Shown one piece after another: positions 23,493 through 35,911 of a stretch of DNA of 64,000 nt (positions are counted from its first letter, which is position 1; the number at the start of each line of letters is the position of its first letter). Both the position numbers and the translations under genes were made by a program. The DNA is from Neonectria sp. B-13. Lineage: Eukaryota; Ascomycota; Sordariomycetes; Hypocreales; Nectriaceae. The notes below the pieces were generated by a model, which saw nothing but the letters and a program-made list of their open reading frames with translations, ran no database searches and was not told the DNA's origin. The stretch is from contig NOKP01000026.1 of the NCBI GenBank assembly GCA_002682825.1, positions 62,001-126,000 of the forward strand, written 5' to 3'.

Positions 23493-25774
23493 TTACCACG
23501 TGAAGCTCTCCTCGACGAGTCTGACTACTGAACCGTGTCGGCCTAATCCAGCCACGATACATCGCACTTCGTCAGCCATAGACGCCGGGCCACACACCAC
23601 AACGGTCGTTCCCGGGCTGCCTGGCCCTTGGATTTCCGTTTCCAGAATCTGCCGCAGGTTCATTCTTTCCCCGACAGAAATGTGTGTCTTGATAGCACCC
23701 CAAGATCGTATCCCTTCTTTGTCGTCGCTCTTTTCCGTGCCCACCACAAGCCCCTCGACGGCATCGACAAGCCCCTGGTGGCGGACGCCCCAGAACAGCT
23801 TCGTCATCCCGGTGGGCGCGTACAGGCTCAGCGTCTCGCGCAGCGCGGGAAGAACGGCCGTGATGCCCACGCCGCCGGCGATGCACACCGTGTTCGGGTA
23901 CGCCGCCGACGGGGCGTTGTTGGCTTTCAGGAGCGCGCTGGACTCGTGTCCGTACGAGGCCTCGAGGAGCACCGGGATGCCGGCCGCAACACCCGCCTTG
24001 GATGCTAGTTTCGCGGTAATGCCTTTGTGGGCGCGGACGAAGAGCGTGATCCCGCGCGGGGTGGGCTCGGCGGTGACGGAGGCTGCTTCGGAGGATGTCG
24101 ACCGGGCTTCCTTGACAGTGGCGGAGGGGATGCCCGGCTTGGACGACGGCGGAGCGGCGGCCTCTGGGCTGGATACACTGATCCTGGAGGTGCTACCTGT
24201 CGTGTTAACGACGGAAAAGGGGTGGTTCTCCCACACGCGCCACGACAGGCTCGGGAAGTAGGCGTAGACGTGACCGCTGCAGTCTACGCCGGGGATGTCG
24301 ACGCGGAGATAGTCGTCGTCGACGCGAGAGACGTACGCGCGCCGGACGCCGTGCCGGGCCATGCGCGCCACCCTCACCAGCCGGTCGAAGGCCCAGATGG
24401 CCATGGCCATGTACAGCCACGTCTCGTAGCCCCATTGGTGCGTGTACCGGAACAGGATGTGGTACCACGAGCCAGCGATGGCGAGCACGGCGAGGATGAT
24501 GTGGGCGATGAGGAAGACCTCGTACGCGGCCCGGCGCACGGGAAGGATGGACAGCGGCAGGCTGACGGACAGAGCAAGCGTGGCAATGATGCCCCAGTAC
24601 CAGAACGGCTCGCGCGAGACCTCGGCGTGGCCCTTGTCATAGACGTAGAGCGCCAGCCAGAGGGCCGAGTGGACGCAGGCCTGCAGCGTGCACAGCCAGG
24701 CGACCCAGCGGTGGACGAGAAGGAAGGTGGCGTGGGACCAGTCGGTCAGCCAGAGGAGGACGTTGTTGCGGCCGGCGAAGAGGACGAGCAGCGCGACGTT
24801 GGCGAAGCTGAGCACGCCGGTGCGGTTGGCCACGTACGCGGCCACCTGGTACGACTCGTTGGGATACCAGGCGTTGGGCGAGATGGCGCGGATGCCGACG
24901 GCGCAGAGCACGACGTTGACCGCAACGATGTAGAACAGGAAGAGCGCCTGGCCACGGGTCGGCACGATGGCGAGGTTGAGCACGGGGGATGCGTGGCTGC
25001 GGCCGAAGAGCGGCGGGTCGATGACATAGGAGTTCACCGTCGACACCAGGCGCGCGGGCAGCGGGAGGAGACGCAGGAGGGAGAGGAGGACGGGGATGAT
25101 GCCGCCGGAGATGAACAGGACGAGGCTGTGCGGGTGAGGTTAGTCGAGATCTTTTGGTCCTGCCGTGGTGGGGGCGGCGTTGGTGTTGTTGACTCAGGGG
25201 CTGTCATCACTTACCCATACTTCTCATGGTTAACCTCCATCTCCTCAAACAACACGTTGACATTGACATTGGCCAAGTAGACCTCCTCATCCACCTTGAC
25301 AGTGCGATTTAACATCTCCTCCTCGCCCAGCACCTCCGTCGGTGCAACCTTGACCTGCCGCAGCGCCTCCTGATACGAAACGTTGGGCTCAGGCTGCACC
25401 GTCTGCCTTCCGGCGACATTCATGGCCCACCACTTCTCGAGCGCGAACAGCTCGATGTCGTCGGGACAGTGGCCGTGGATGCACCAGGCCAGAGAGCGCA
25501 GGTACGGCGCGTTGGTGGTGAGGCACTCGGGCGACGGGCCCATGTCCATCATGGCGTCCATGTCGTGGTGGGCATCTTCGTCGTCATCGGGACACTCGAG
25601 GGTCGTGGGAACGGCGGACTTGCAGGCGTAGGCGCACGGCGGGTCGTACATAGTGATGCCGTAGCCGATGAGGCCGTGGCCGGGGCGGCCGTTGGCGTTG
25701 TGGGCGTTGACTGCTGGTGTCGACAGGGACAGCAGCGTCGTGGCCAGGGCGGCCAAGGGTGTGTTGGCCTTCAT
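23493..25774 (-). CDS. Ferric/cupric reductase, NADPH-dependent, plasma membrane (FRE family)
   Basis: Two exons on minus: 25774-25215 and 25125-23493, giving 730 residues; the 89-bp intron has a GTAAGT donor and a GACTAAC branch site. A signal peptide (first ~24 residues) leads an ectodomain of about 165 residues, with Cys pairs and an acidic His/Met-rich loop at 61-84. The ferric-reductase transmembrane core has two His pairs with 13 residues between members (HRWVAWLCTLQACVH near 323-337 and HIILAVLAIAGSWYH near 393-407), as expected for bis-heme b binding. Next come the FAD-binding HPFSVVN (around 485), the NADPH-binding GGVGITAVLPAL, and a terminal CGPASMADEV. It should carry electrons from cytosolic NADPH to extracellular Fe(III)/Cu(II) before metal uptake. 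A Ser/Ala/Pro-rich insert lies just after HPF. The start is the first true ATG and opens the signal peptide. Confidence 0.93.
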
Positions 25775-26508
25775 TCTGGGAGAGGATAACACCAGGACAC
25801 AGTTGTTCCTGTGGTTCAAAGGCCGATGCTGGCAGATTCGAGACGAGAAAGCAGGAATTGCTCGGCAACTGTCTTCTCAACCGTCCTCTACTCGTCCCAA
25901 GGCACTCTCTTATACCCCATCCCAGCCTCAGTTCTCGCTCACCCTGAGCAATAAACTCTCCTGACATTGTCGCATCATGGCAACTCATGGAGTCGTCGGT
26001 CGAAGCCACAGACGGAATACCAGCCTCGCTATTGGTGTCTCCGACGCCTCGTCTATCCCAAAGAGCACGATTGAGCAAGTTTCGGGAAGACTCCCCACCT
26101 TTGGACAAGCCGCATCGTCGGAAAACAGGAGCATCTTTACGCGGATGCAACGTGGATCTAGAACATGCCGGCACGATAAAAGTCTGACCACGATGCCGGT
26201 AATCTGGGAAACAGCGGCATGGTCATTGGCCTAGCTTTGGATCGAGGCCCTGATGGATGGACCCGATGTGTCGGATTGATGCACCTTTCGCGTACCGCGC
26301 ATATTATCGGACATGAACACCTGTGACTGACTGTAGAGTAGAGGGTAGAGGAACGAATCGCCCCCACGTTGTGTTTGTTGAGTGTGCGTCTTTGGTTGAC
26401 TACACAAAGCCATATCATAATTATCGTCAAGCCTCTGGGCAAAGAATACTAGCGTCCTCCCTCACACTCCATGTCCAACCACGGAAGACTGCTTTTCTCT
26501 TCTCCCAT
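25775..26508. other. Spacer between ferric reductase start and macro-domain stop
   Basis: 734 bp carrying the ferric reductase promoter and the 3' region of the macro-domain gene. Apart from the TATA-like box listed separately I see no gene. I did not find an exact ATCWGATAA iron-regulatory GATA site. Confidence 0.55.
25907..25915 (-). promoter_or_regulatory. TATA-like box of the ferric reductase
   Basis: On the minus strand this reads GTATAAGAG, about 135 bp upstream of ATG 25774, a plausible distance for a fungal TATA element with a ~100-nt leader. Confidence 0.5.
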
Positions 26509-27207
26509 CTAGCTTGGAGGGAAGTGTTTCCTGTAACCAGTTGGTCAGCATCTGTCAATAGTAACGGAACATAATGAAAAAGAGAAATCAACTCACGGGA
26601 GCATAGCGTCGTATGAGTCCACGTCCTTCTGCTCAAACGTCACAAACACCACCCGCATCAACTTGTCCCCGTCACTCCCATCCAGAAACTTGCGCACCGT
26701 GTCGCAGGCCACCTTTGCCGCGGCCAGCGACGGAAACCCGTAGGCGCCCGTGCTAATGGCGCTGAAGGCTATCGACCGCACGCCCTCGCGCACCGCCAGC
26801 TCTAGGCTGTTCTGGTAGCAGCTCTGCAGCAGGGCAACAGGGTCCTCGTCGTGGTAGTACTTGGGCCCAACGGTGTGGATAACGCGCTTGGCGGGCAGCT
26901 CGTAGCCCTTGGTGATGCGGGCCTCGCCGGTTGGACACCCACCGATCGATGCGCACTCGGCCACCAGCTGTGGTCCCGCGGCCCGGTGGATGGCGCCGTC
27001 GACGCCGCCGCCGCCGAGGAGCGACGAGTTGGCCGCGTTGACGATGGCGTCAAGGCGCAGGCGCGTGATGTCACCGCGAATGAGGCCGACCCGGTCGTTG
27101 ACCGAGGAGCGGGCGGGATAGGCAGCCGCAGAGGACGGGGCCGTGAGAACAGCCTGTTGATAGAGCTCCGTAAGGGTTGGGATCTGGGGAAGGCCTCGGG
27201 CAGCCAT
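26509..27207 (-). CDS. Macro-domain protein, MacroD-type ADP-ribose hydrolase/deacetylase
   Basis: Two exons on minus: 27207-26597 and a tiny 22-nt exon 26530-26509, giving 210 residues ending KHFPPS. Without splicing the frame stops right after 'YDAMLP'. Splicing the GTGAGT...TTACAG intron adds the KxFPP end I expect of this family. ADP-ribose-binding signatures are clear: 'DAIVNAANSSLLGGGGVDGA', 'AGP', 'GEARITKGYELP', 'VIHTVGP' and 'AISTGAYGFP'. MacroD1/2-like enzymes remove ADP-ribose from acidic residues and deacetylate O-acetyl-ADP-ribose, the by-product of sirtuins. The catalytic NAAN and GGGGVDGAIHRAAGP loop look intact. The start is ATG 27207; the upstream in-frame TTG at 27393 is not a credible start. 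No targeting signal is obvious, so it is probably cytosolic or nuclear. Confidence 0.92.
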
Positions 27208-27893
27208 CTTGAGGGTGAAGGCGAGTGTGCGTTGGAGTCGCACCGAGTTTTTGTTTGAATTTTTCGTTGTGTTGTAGGACGAGGTCAAGGTGGAAGAGCT
27301 TCGGTGTCCTTTGTATTCGTATGTTGCGTTGGAGAGAACCACGGTTGCGATGGAGGTTAACTCCAGTTCTAAGTATCGACCACGGGTAGTCAATCAAGGG
27401 TACATTGGCGAATGAACAATAGTGGACCAGTGGGTGCGGCCGTTTTTGTCCGTAGTTGAGCAGCAAAGATGGTTCAAGGATAGTCAGTTTAAAAAAATCC
27501 TTATTGTTGTTTGATGTTGAAGTGATGAATCAAACCAAGAAACCAGCCAGTCAGTCATTGAAAGTTGTCTGCCACCTCCTCCATCTGACATCAGCCATGG
27601 CACCTGCCCCGCGTTTTCAAGTTCCAAAAGTGCTGATTCTTATCTTATCAGGAATGCCGACACCTAAACACCCCACCAACCACCCAAACCGCATCTGCCC
27701 AACGACGGCATGTGTGCGTATGTTGATATCCACACGCGCGAGGCAGAAAAGGAGGCAACCGATATTGGTCCACAAACATGGTATACAGGCAATGGCAATT
27801 CAAACGCTTAGCTCCAAGCAACTACTCTGAAAAGGAAACTTCCTGTCTGTTTCCCTGCTGACTGACACATTCCCCCTGCAGCCTCCAATCACT
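27208..27893. other. Spacer upstream of the macro-domain gene
   Basis: 686 bp between the macro-domain start and the stop of the large HExxH protein, both minus. It holds the promoter of the first and the 3' region of the second; I see no other feature. Confidence 0.55.
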
Positions 27894-30800
27894 TCAACGA
27901 CCAATGTTGAAATATTCGCCCCAGAATCCATCACTTTGCTTCCATTTGATCCTCTTGACACCTTTTCCGGCTTCCCAGCTTCCCTTCCGCTTCAATTCGG
28001 CCACCTTGCCCCTGACGGCACCAGCAACCTCAACATCCAACCCCAAGTCCATCTCCGTGTCAAACCCGCTCAAACTATCTGACTCGAGGGCCGTGGAGTC
28101 GCTACTCTTTCGGGTTCGCGGGCTCGAGGCCGTGGAAGTCTCCGATATACTGTCGACGGCGTATCCCTGAATCTTCACCATAAACGCTGATCTGGATGGG
28201 AAGTTGACATCTCCGTCGCCGCCTCCGTCTCTAGCAGCCGCTATTTCTTGCTCCTCTGTTTCACTTTGGTTCTGCTCCCACTGCCCAAGCACGTTCCGTC
28301 CGCCTCGGGACTCCTCATCAATATCCTCATCCGTGGGCTCCGGCTGCGTCTCATGAACTATACCCTTAGTGTAATGCTGTTGCTCCCACGCCTGATCCAC
28401 GTTGCCGAGTCTGCCTTCTCCCTGCCGCCCAGGTCTCCCAAAAACAGACTCGCCCTCCCGAGGACCCTGGTGAGTGAACGTATCTACCGGCACCGTGCTT
28501 GGCTTGTCTGTCGGTACGTTCAAGAGGTCCCTGGTAATGGTTTCGCGGACGGCGTATGGGTGAGGCATTATGCCGCCAAAGGCCCTTGGCGGTGCGGCTG
28601 GCGCATTGGACTGGACTGCCGGATGGGCTGCGCCAGTAGGTGTCCATGGCGAGGTCTCTCCATCTTTTCTCGGGGGGAACGAGGTAGGACTGGAGGTGTA
28701 ACGTGCGAAAGCTTCACTGTTAGGGCTGAAGGGCCCCGAGAACTTTGGGCTGGGAGTGCTCGCATACCCCCATTGCGTACTTCCTAACGGCACAGCGTGA
28801 CCCTGGATTGTTGGCGGCGTGATTCGGGGCGGCGTCCTGGGCGGTTGAAGGGCCCCAAAGGCAGCCATCTGTTGAAGTGTCGGCCCTTGCTGCGTCTGCG
28901 CCGTCGTTGTCGCTGTGCTGTTAGCTGCGCGATCCAACCTGAAGGCCTCTGCTTTCTTCCCCTCTGCCTCCAACGCGTGAACGAGTCTTTGCACTGGCTG
29001 CGTGTTGAAGATGCTGGCCACCTCCGCGCCGCTTACTCGCTTCTCCAGTACGTCGTCTAGGAGTCCAGCCCACCGTTGCGATAGCCCTTGTGCGTCCTCC
29101 TCCGTCTCCGGAAGCACGATCTTGTAGGATTCCAAACCTATCAGTCTCTGGATGCGCATCTTGAATTCTCTTAGGTCCTCGATCTCCTGGCCTGTAAGAT
29201 TTAGCATCTCCTTCTTAGCAAGGAAAAACATCCGCTCGTGGGATTTGTGCCGGGATTTGCGAAGCATGGGCACCGTCTCGAGTAAGTCGCGCCAATCAGG
29301 CTCACGCATATGGCCAGCGTCCAGCTGGAGGAGCCTTTGGATGTTGCCAAATGCCGTGATGAGAGCCTGCACCCTCCCCTTCCATTCACTGCTCCATTCA
29401 GGCATTGCGTCGGAAATGTCACTGGCCGTGTCCATAATCGTCCACAACACCTTCAAGATGAGACTTGTATGGTCATTCCAGAACTCGTGGTGAGATCGAA
29501 GTCGATTCTTGTAATGCGTCCAGTATTCCGAGGGAAGTCGGTAAAGCTCACACATCATGCTCTCCTGATACTCGCGCTCTCCTTCGAAGCCTTGAACCGT
29601 GTCCATCAGGCTTCGGACTATGCGGTCACAATGCTGGGATTTTATGGGCTTACAGATGGCAGTTCGGAACTTCTCGTGATTGCCAAGGCACCGTTTGGAT
29701 TGTTTATCCGGCCATGCCTGGGCTGAAAGAGCAAGCCTCTCCCACGTTTCGTACTCGGCTTTGATGCCTGCATCCGTTTCCCTCTCGCTTTTCCCAGAAA
29801 GCAGAATCGTGTAGCCTCTAAATTCCGAAAGAAGCATGAGAGTAAGTTTCTCGGCTTGCTTTAACACGCCCTGTCTTTCATCCCAGTTCTTCCGGTTCTT
29901 GTTGAAGCGCTTGGCCATCAAGTCGAACTGAAAGGCTTCATTGATAAGGATCGCCAGATAAGCGTGGAGCGTGTGTTTTCCGTCGTCATAGAGGTCCTTG
30001 ATGTAGTTTCTGATCCATTCCTGGTCTTCAACCGACCCCCTGTGTAGATCGGGCAAGGCTACGTCGTTGTAGCGAGCTTCGTCAGGAGAAAAGAAGACCT
30101 TGTGCGGCTTCTTTGATGGTTCTCTCATCGCTGCCATGCCATATCTCTTGACGGAATTTTGCCAGAACGCCTCAGTAAAGTACTTCTGAGCGTCACCGAT
30201 ACGAATGAAGTGGGTGTAATGCTCGGTCCGTAACTTGGGCTCGGTGAGCACATGCTGAGACTCGTGCACACCATCCGGCCATCTCGTATGGACCGCCAGA
30301 CCCGCGTAGTCTCCAACAAACGGCGGACCGGCCCTAAGGTACGTCTGGCCAAGTAATGACCACGTGCCACCGCCGAGAACCTGTGTACATCTAATTAGTT
30401 ATCTTGATTTCGGTCATCTGTAGAAATAGTTAAAGAGAGCAGGCTCACATGTTGTTCGTATGCATGACCAACCTCTGAGGCAGGATCGTTCTCAAAACTC
30501 GGCTCGGGGGTCTCATCGCAGTAACCCTGTGGACAGAGCTCGTTGTGTAGTCGTAGACAGATGGCTTGGCTGTGGGGATCGGATATCTCAAACTCGGCGG
30601 GATTTGCTAGCCACTTGTACTGTGCTGCGTTGAAAGCATGCTAGAAAGAACCAATTGTTAGCCTTTAACTCGGAGGGGTACATCCTTATTTGGAGGGATT
30701 GAAAGAAAAAGGAAATCCATAGTGACTCACCATCATTTCATGAGCAAGTGTTGTAGCAATAGTGAGGCTGGCCATCATTTTCTCACTGGTGCTGAACTTT

Positions 30801-32264
30801 TTAACCAGCAGAGGCCAGACCAGCTCCGCAGCAAGACTTATTCTGATGGGCTGATACGGCGAATCCAGGCCGCAGTTCACGGTGACACCTGCAGGCCCGT
30901 GAATTTGAAAGTCGCTACTAAAATGGTAATGACCCCCGCGTATGTTCAGCTCGAGCACGCGATCCAGAACCTTGTAAGTGAATGTCTTCGGGACGAAATT
31001 AGGGATTTGCCTCATCTCTTTGGCACTAGGCAGCAGGCTCGGGTCATTCACGTCGACGGTACGCCGAAATTTGAACCTCGGTAAGGTTCTCTTATCATAA
31101 GAAGACCTAGGATCGAGCTTTTGATCAACGTGGAATCTGTTCGAAGGATCTTGCAAGGCGCTGATGAATGGCTCGTTTGCCTGAAGAAGCCGTGAGGTGA
31201 GTTGGAGGGCCGGCTGCAGCGCATTCCAGACCCTATCGTTTTTCTAACTCACTATGTTAGTAGAACATAGAAGAGCTCAAGGCTAGAAACTTACCCGGGG
31301 ATCGTATTCTCCTCGTTCGCCATCGATGTTGTATACGACACGAGGCTCACTAGCCTCAGCTCCATTGTATCGTGTGTCGGCCCACTTAGACCGATCCAAT
31401 AGCCTTCTCTTGTTAGCTTGCGTTGTGAGAGGGGAAAAAAAGGAAAACCTACGGATATAATGGCCCTTTAAGGTCGCAGATCGTATCACCCATGGTGAAG
31501 TAGTCTTCGGCATGCATCTATAAATAGCTTTAACTTAGGGCATAGCTTATTGGGCGGAACATTGTACATACCTCGTCCATTGTCAAGTCTCCAAAGAGTA
31601 TTCCTTGCCAATACTCATCAATGAGTAGATCTTCGTACCTTTGCATGCATTCTTGGTCGGATTGGTCCATATTCATCATGTCGATTCTTTCTTCAGCCAT
31701 AAAGTCGTCCATACGACGTCCTTTCTCGGCGGCTAACTTCTCCAGCCGACCGAAGAGGTCCTTTCCGGTGCGAATATTGCCATTGGGGAACAATTGCCGG
31801 CTTTCAGCTCTGGTCGGAGAAGTCCTAGAACGACCATCAGACCGGCCATAGAAGATGCCAAACCTCTTGGCGTACTCTGTTGGGTTGCGGATTTGGTCTC
31901 TGGCAAGCAACGCTGGTCTTATCCGGCTCATGGCCGCATCTCTAATAGGCCAATCAGTTTTCTGGCGCTTCGGGCTATCGTCTTCCCATTCTGGGTCCGT
32001 CCAAGCAGGCGCGTACTGTGTATGCTCCCAGCTACCTTCCTTGGCGTCTTTTGGGGGCACTCGACTTTTCGTCGAGTTACCTTGGCCCAAGTTTGACTGG
32101 CATGGATTAGGAGCATTTACCCTCGGGCTAGGTGTACACTCTTCAACTTCTAGCCTGTCGTCGGAGTCGGCAGCGTAACTTGGTCTGGCAGCGTCGAAAT
32201 CCAAAAGGGAATCAATTGGATCGATCGGAGGCCGGGGAGGGCTTGTATGGTGTTGGTCAGACAT
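27894..32264 (-). CDS. Large protein with HExxH metallopeptidase-like motif, otherwise unrecognised
   Basis: Six exons on minus: 32264-31572, 31517-31453, 31403-31295, 31243-30731, 30640-30449 and 30380-27894, giving 1352 residues in frame. Residues 1-~230 are polar and proline-rich, probably disordered at first. A region near 290-525 carries 'LTIATTLAHEMMHAFNAAQY', with HEMMH at 457-461, a perfect HExxH zinc-peptidase motif in the helix-like context seen in SprT and other zincins. About 55 residues later comes 'DPASEVGHAYEQHVLGGG', which could supply a third ligand (Glu516 or Glu522, or a His). Residues ~525-1000 are largely helical, and the rest is Pro/Ser/Gly-rich and acidic with a basic end. 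I do not recognise the family; peptidase activity is inference. A further in-frame ATG at 32357 would add 31 residues, but that stretch looks like a CT-rich leader. The acceptor of intron 3 (at 31244) was chosen because the earlier AG leads to an in-frame stop. Confidence 0.8.
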
Positions 32265-35200
32265 CGGGATGGGTGATAGTGGAAAGGTGGTTAAGATTTG
32301 TACTGTTGAAGAGAAGAAACCATCCCAAATGATGGCGGCCAGTGGCTGGTTATGCATTTATGACATGGAAACTAGTATTTTCGAGTTCTCGAGAACATGG
32401 TTACATCTCAACTAGTGTCAATGACTGAAAGAAGTTACCAAATATGCCATCTCTGGTAGTTCGGAGATGGAACAAAATAAAGGCCTAGTGTAAAGATGGA
32501 ATGAAAGAGAACAAGCCCAAGAACATTCTGAATACACACCTGCCTGGCGGCAGCGCGGGTCTTCTTTGTGACCGGGGTCCAAAGAACGAGGTCTTCTACG
32601 TTAGAGCTGATTTGTCCCACCTGGTGAGAGAGTGATGAGAAGAAGGTTGCAGAATTGGGCCTTGACCCTTCATACCCTCACTTTGATACCATTAACCGGG
32701 CACTGAGGTAAATTTGGTATGCCAGGTGCTCACGTCTCTTGAGAAAGACACTTGTAGTCGTTTAGAGGAGCCAGGCGTGACAGCCAAATCCAACAAAGGT
32801 CCTATGAACGTTCCAATTTGAGACAGAATGGAACGTCAATGCTCGCATCCGTCGCTGGAAAATGCTGGAATGTGAGCTGAGAACCTAGACAAAGATCGAT
32901 AACAAAAGAATTGTTCTATTGAACAAAGCTGTTATAACAGGACAAGATGCATAGCCACTAAGACAAACCCCTGTGGTAGGGCTGTACATCGCAGTCCTGG
33001 TTGCACGCTAGGGCACACATCCTTGAAGAACTGTTACACAACCGATATTGACCGAATCTACAACAGCCGAGCCGTGACTCAAAACGAAACAAAATGTCGA
33101 GCCACAGTTTTCCGACTTCGAGATCCCTTGTTGCACATCAAACTGAATGTCTTGCACGACTTAGCTCTGAGACTTTGGCGCGGGTTGCTGGGCGCGGGAA
33201 GATGGGCCAGCAGGCATGATGTGCATGAGATGCCCGTGCATGTGGGGTAGGTACCCCAAGAGGATCAGGAAGAAGATGTGACTTACACAGGAGAGTAGCC
33301 AAGACGCTTTGGCTCGACACAGATTTTCTTGGTCCTGCAAGATTTGTTCATTGCGGATAGGAAAATGCGAATACTCTTCGCAGTTTTAGGGATGGCAAGT
33401 GGGAAATGTAACTGTCGGTGAGTGTTTTGGGCCAGGCGCTTGGAGACTCCGGGGCCCCGCGATAGTAACGACGGTCTAGGGCACTGCGGATGAGACATCC
33501 GGGAGCTGGCTGGGGGTGCCAGTAAGCAAGCTGTGACTTGATGGGTACGAAGAACTTGGGTGGTAAGCGTTGATATATTCATGCACAACTGCGTGAAGGC
33601 TGACGAAAGCTCTGCATTCGGTGAGAAGCGAAGGTCTCTACTGAGAATTGTTTGGAGACGTTGGGAAGCACTTAGGTCAGATATCTAGTGCGTGTTAATA
33701 CAAGGTGTGGTACATGGGACAAAGAACAAAATATATCGTCTTGACCGAGCATGGACGGCACAAAGACTACCGCACAGTTCGGGAACAGTAAGCACAAGCG
33801 CTGAACATTCCTTGATCAGTGACGCCGACAGGGTAGCCACTAAAATAGATCAAACAGATGTGCTATGGCAACGTGGCGGATGCACTGATTGGGAGTGGCT
33901 GAACCTAGTGGAAAAGCCAGGATCCACCAACCCTTGAACAAGGGCTGTCGGCTCCGGTGGTTAGGAGTCAGGCAACACGAAGACGGGAGGAGGGTTTGAG
34001 ATCTGAGAGTGCGCAGTGCCGTTCGGTGTCCGCCGGAGCGGCCGTTTGGAATGTTGTTGGGGGTTGACGGTAGTCAGTTTGGCGTCTAATTGGTGTCCGA
34101 GTTTGAGAGAGAAGAAAGATTTTGCTCGACCAAATTGATGCCTCAAATTCAGAGGCCTTGCAGCCTGGTGACCAGGCCTTCGGCACCTCTAATTCGTGCG
34201 AACTGCCACACTCGGCTTGACGAAGCAGATTGAGAAGCAGGTTGGCAGGGAAAGAACCATACGGCGAGGCGGACCAGCCAGCCAACCAAGGCCGAGGGAT
34301 ATCTCACCTGCAGCATCTGAGCTGAGAGATCGGTACAACTACATAGTGCAGGGCAGAGAAGTAGTACTGTACCAATTTTCATTTTCAAGGCCAGCATGCC
34401 ATAGGGGGGCATTCGGCCAGGTGGTCAATGAACATTATTTTAAGCAGCAATAATGAACACGCGATAGGCCCGAGTCTGCAGGATCTAGAAACACCTGCAT
34501 GTATCTGTAGTCTTGTCTTACTCGAGCAAGGTGACGCCGGTTTGACGACGATTCAGTTTTTACCATCGCCTCTTCGGCCAGCGGAAAATTGAGTTGGCCG
34601 GAGTACGAATACGACAAGAGACACTGTGTAACCTCGTTCACGAATACCAAAGACGGTATTCGTACTACGCATATTCTAGCCGTGGCTCGACTCCGTGCAT
34701 CTCACTGCCAGATTCATCAAAGAATCTGCCACACTGCTAGGTCCAGTACAATAAGGATGTCTAGGTCGTCATGGGGATGGCGGAGAGTGGATAGATAACT
34801 CGGCATGTTGAAGCAGAAGTGGGGATTGCTGGAGAGCAACCTCCTCCATCAATACCCATCCGACAACATCCGTAGACCCTTGCCTATTGGGGTATGACAT
34901 CGTTGTGCCCATGGATGATCGGAGAAGGTTGTTACGGTGACGAGAAGCAAGAAAAACTGTGCAAAAATACAGAAAAAAAGTTCAACCTGCCCAAGTGCGC
35001 GAGAGGAACAACAAGGGACCAAACCAATAGGGCATGGATCCATGTCAACCCTGTCGACATAGTTCGCCTCCAACTCCCGGCTCTTTTGCCTCTCACAGGC
35101 CCAACAAGCAACCCAGCACTTCATTATCCAGCGGATAATGCATCATCTGGCTGCCAGCTCCAGCATTCATTGCAGTATTTGTGCATGGGTCTAGCTAGGA

Positions 35201-35911
35201 AGGGGTGGCATCGGAGGCTTCACCGCCTTCGCCGTAACGAACCGCCATGCCCGTGAAAAGATACTGGCCCACACCGCCTTGTTTAGGTCTAGTGCAGGCG
35301 CTGATAAACCCGATAAGCCTGAGTCGCAGTTTGCCGTCACAGTCACTGCGGCGAAAGTGTGGCGGTCGCACAGTGCGGTACAGTGCACGCATTGGTTTGG
35401 GCCGCCAAGGACATGGGCAGGGAAGGAAGGAGGGGTGGAGGGGCTGGCCCGAGGGGGTGGGGCGAGGGGCCCTGGAGGGGTAAAAGGAAGGAGCGAAAAT
35501 TTTGGCGCTCGCCTTGGGTGCTGCGGCCCTGTGGGCAGTGTGAGGGCGGCACTGTGGCTCGCTGACGGCGCCACCCCCCAGTAAAAAAAAAAAAGTTGTG
35601 GATTCGGAGAGGCGAGGCACATAAAACTTGTCCCAAACCTCCCCTACGTTTTTCCTCCTCTCCCTCCCTTCTTCTCGATCTCATCCTCCTCCATCCATCT
35701 CTCTTCCCCACGGTCGTCCTCCTCCAGACGAACCTTCTCTTCAACGCTCGCGCGTTTGTTCTTTGGGCTCCCTCCACCGAACGAACCCCGCAACCCTCCT
35801 CCAGAGTCGACCCCTCCATCGATATCTGTGGGCTTTAACGACGATCCGACTTTCTCCTCCTTCTTAATACCAATACCCTTCGAAAAAGAAAAAATCCAAA
35901 CATCCGCCAAG
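32265..35911. other. 3.6 kb divergent intergenic region before EF-3
   Basis: It lies between the starts of the HExxH protein (minus) and EF-3 (plus) and contains both promoters. The last ~280 bp is a CT-rich EF-3 leader, listed separately, preceded by a run of 12 A residues at 35583-35594. Short frames elsewhere (for example 33283-33588 minus) have no recognisable domain. Confidence 0.55.
35637..35710 (+). promoter_or_regulatory. CT-rich promoter/leader tract of EF-3
   Basis: A dense pyrimidine tract (repeats of CCTCC, TCCCTCC, CATCCATC) about 200-275 bp upstream of ATG 35912. Strongly expressed fungal housekeeping genes often have CT blocks near the transcription start, so this probably marks the EF-3 core promoter or start region. 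Confidence 0.5.

Noticed and set aside
24027..25280. 417-codon plus-strand frame opposite the ferric reductase
   Set aside because: Shadow of a GC-rich gene; the composition (Gly/Asp/Val/Arg) is typical of an antisense reading.
25775..26508. Iron-responsive GATA site ATCWGATAA in the ferric reductase promoter
   Set aside because: Only partial matches were seen by eye; no exact site.
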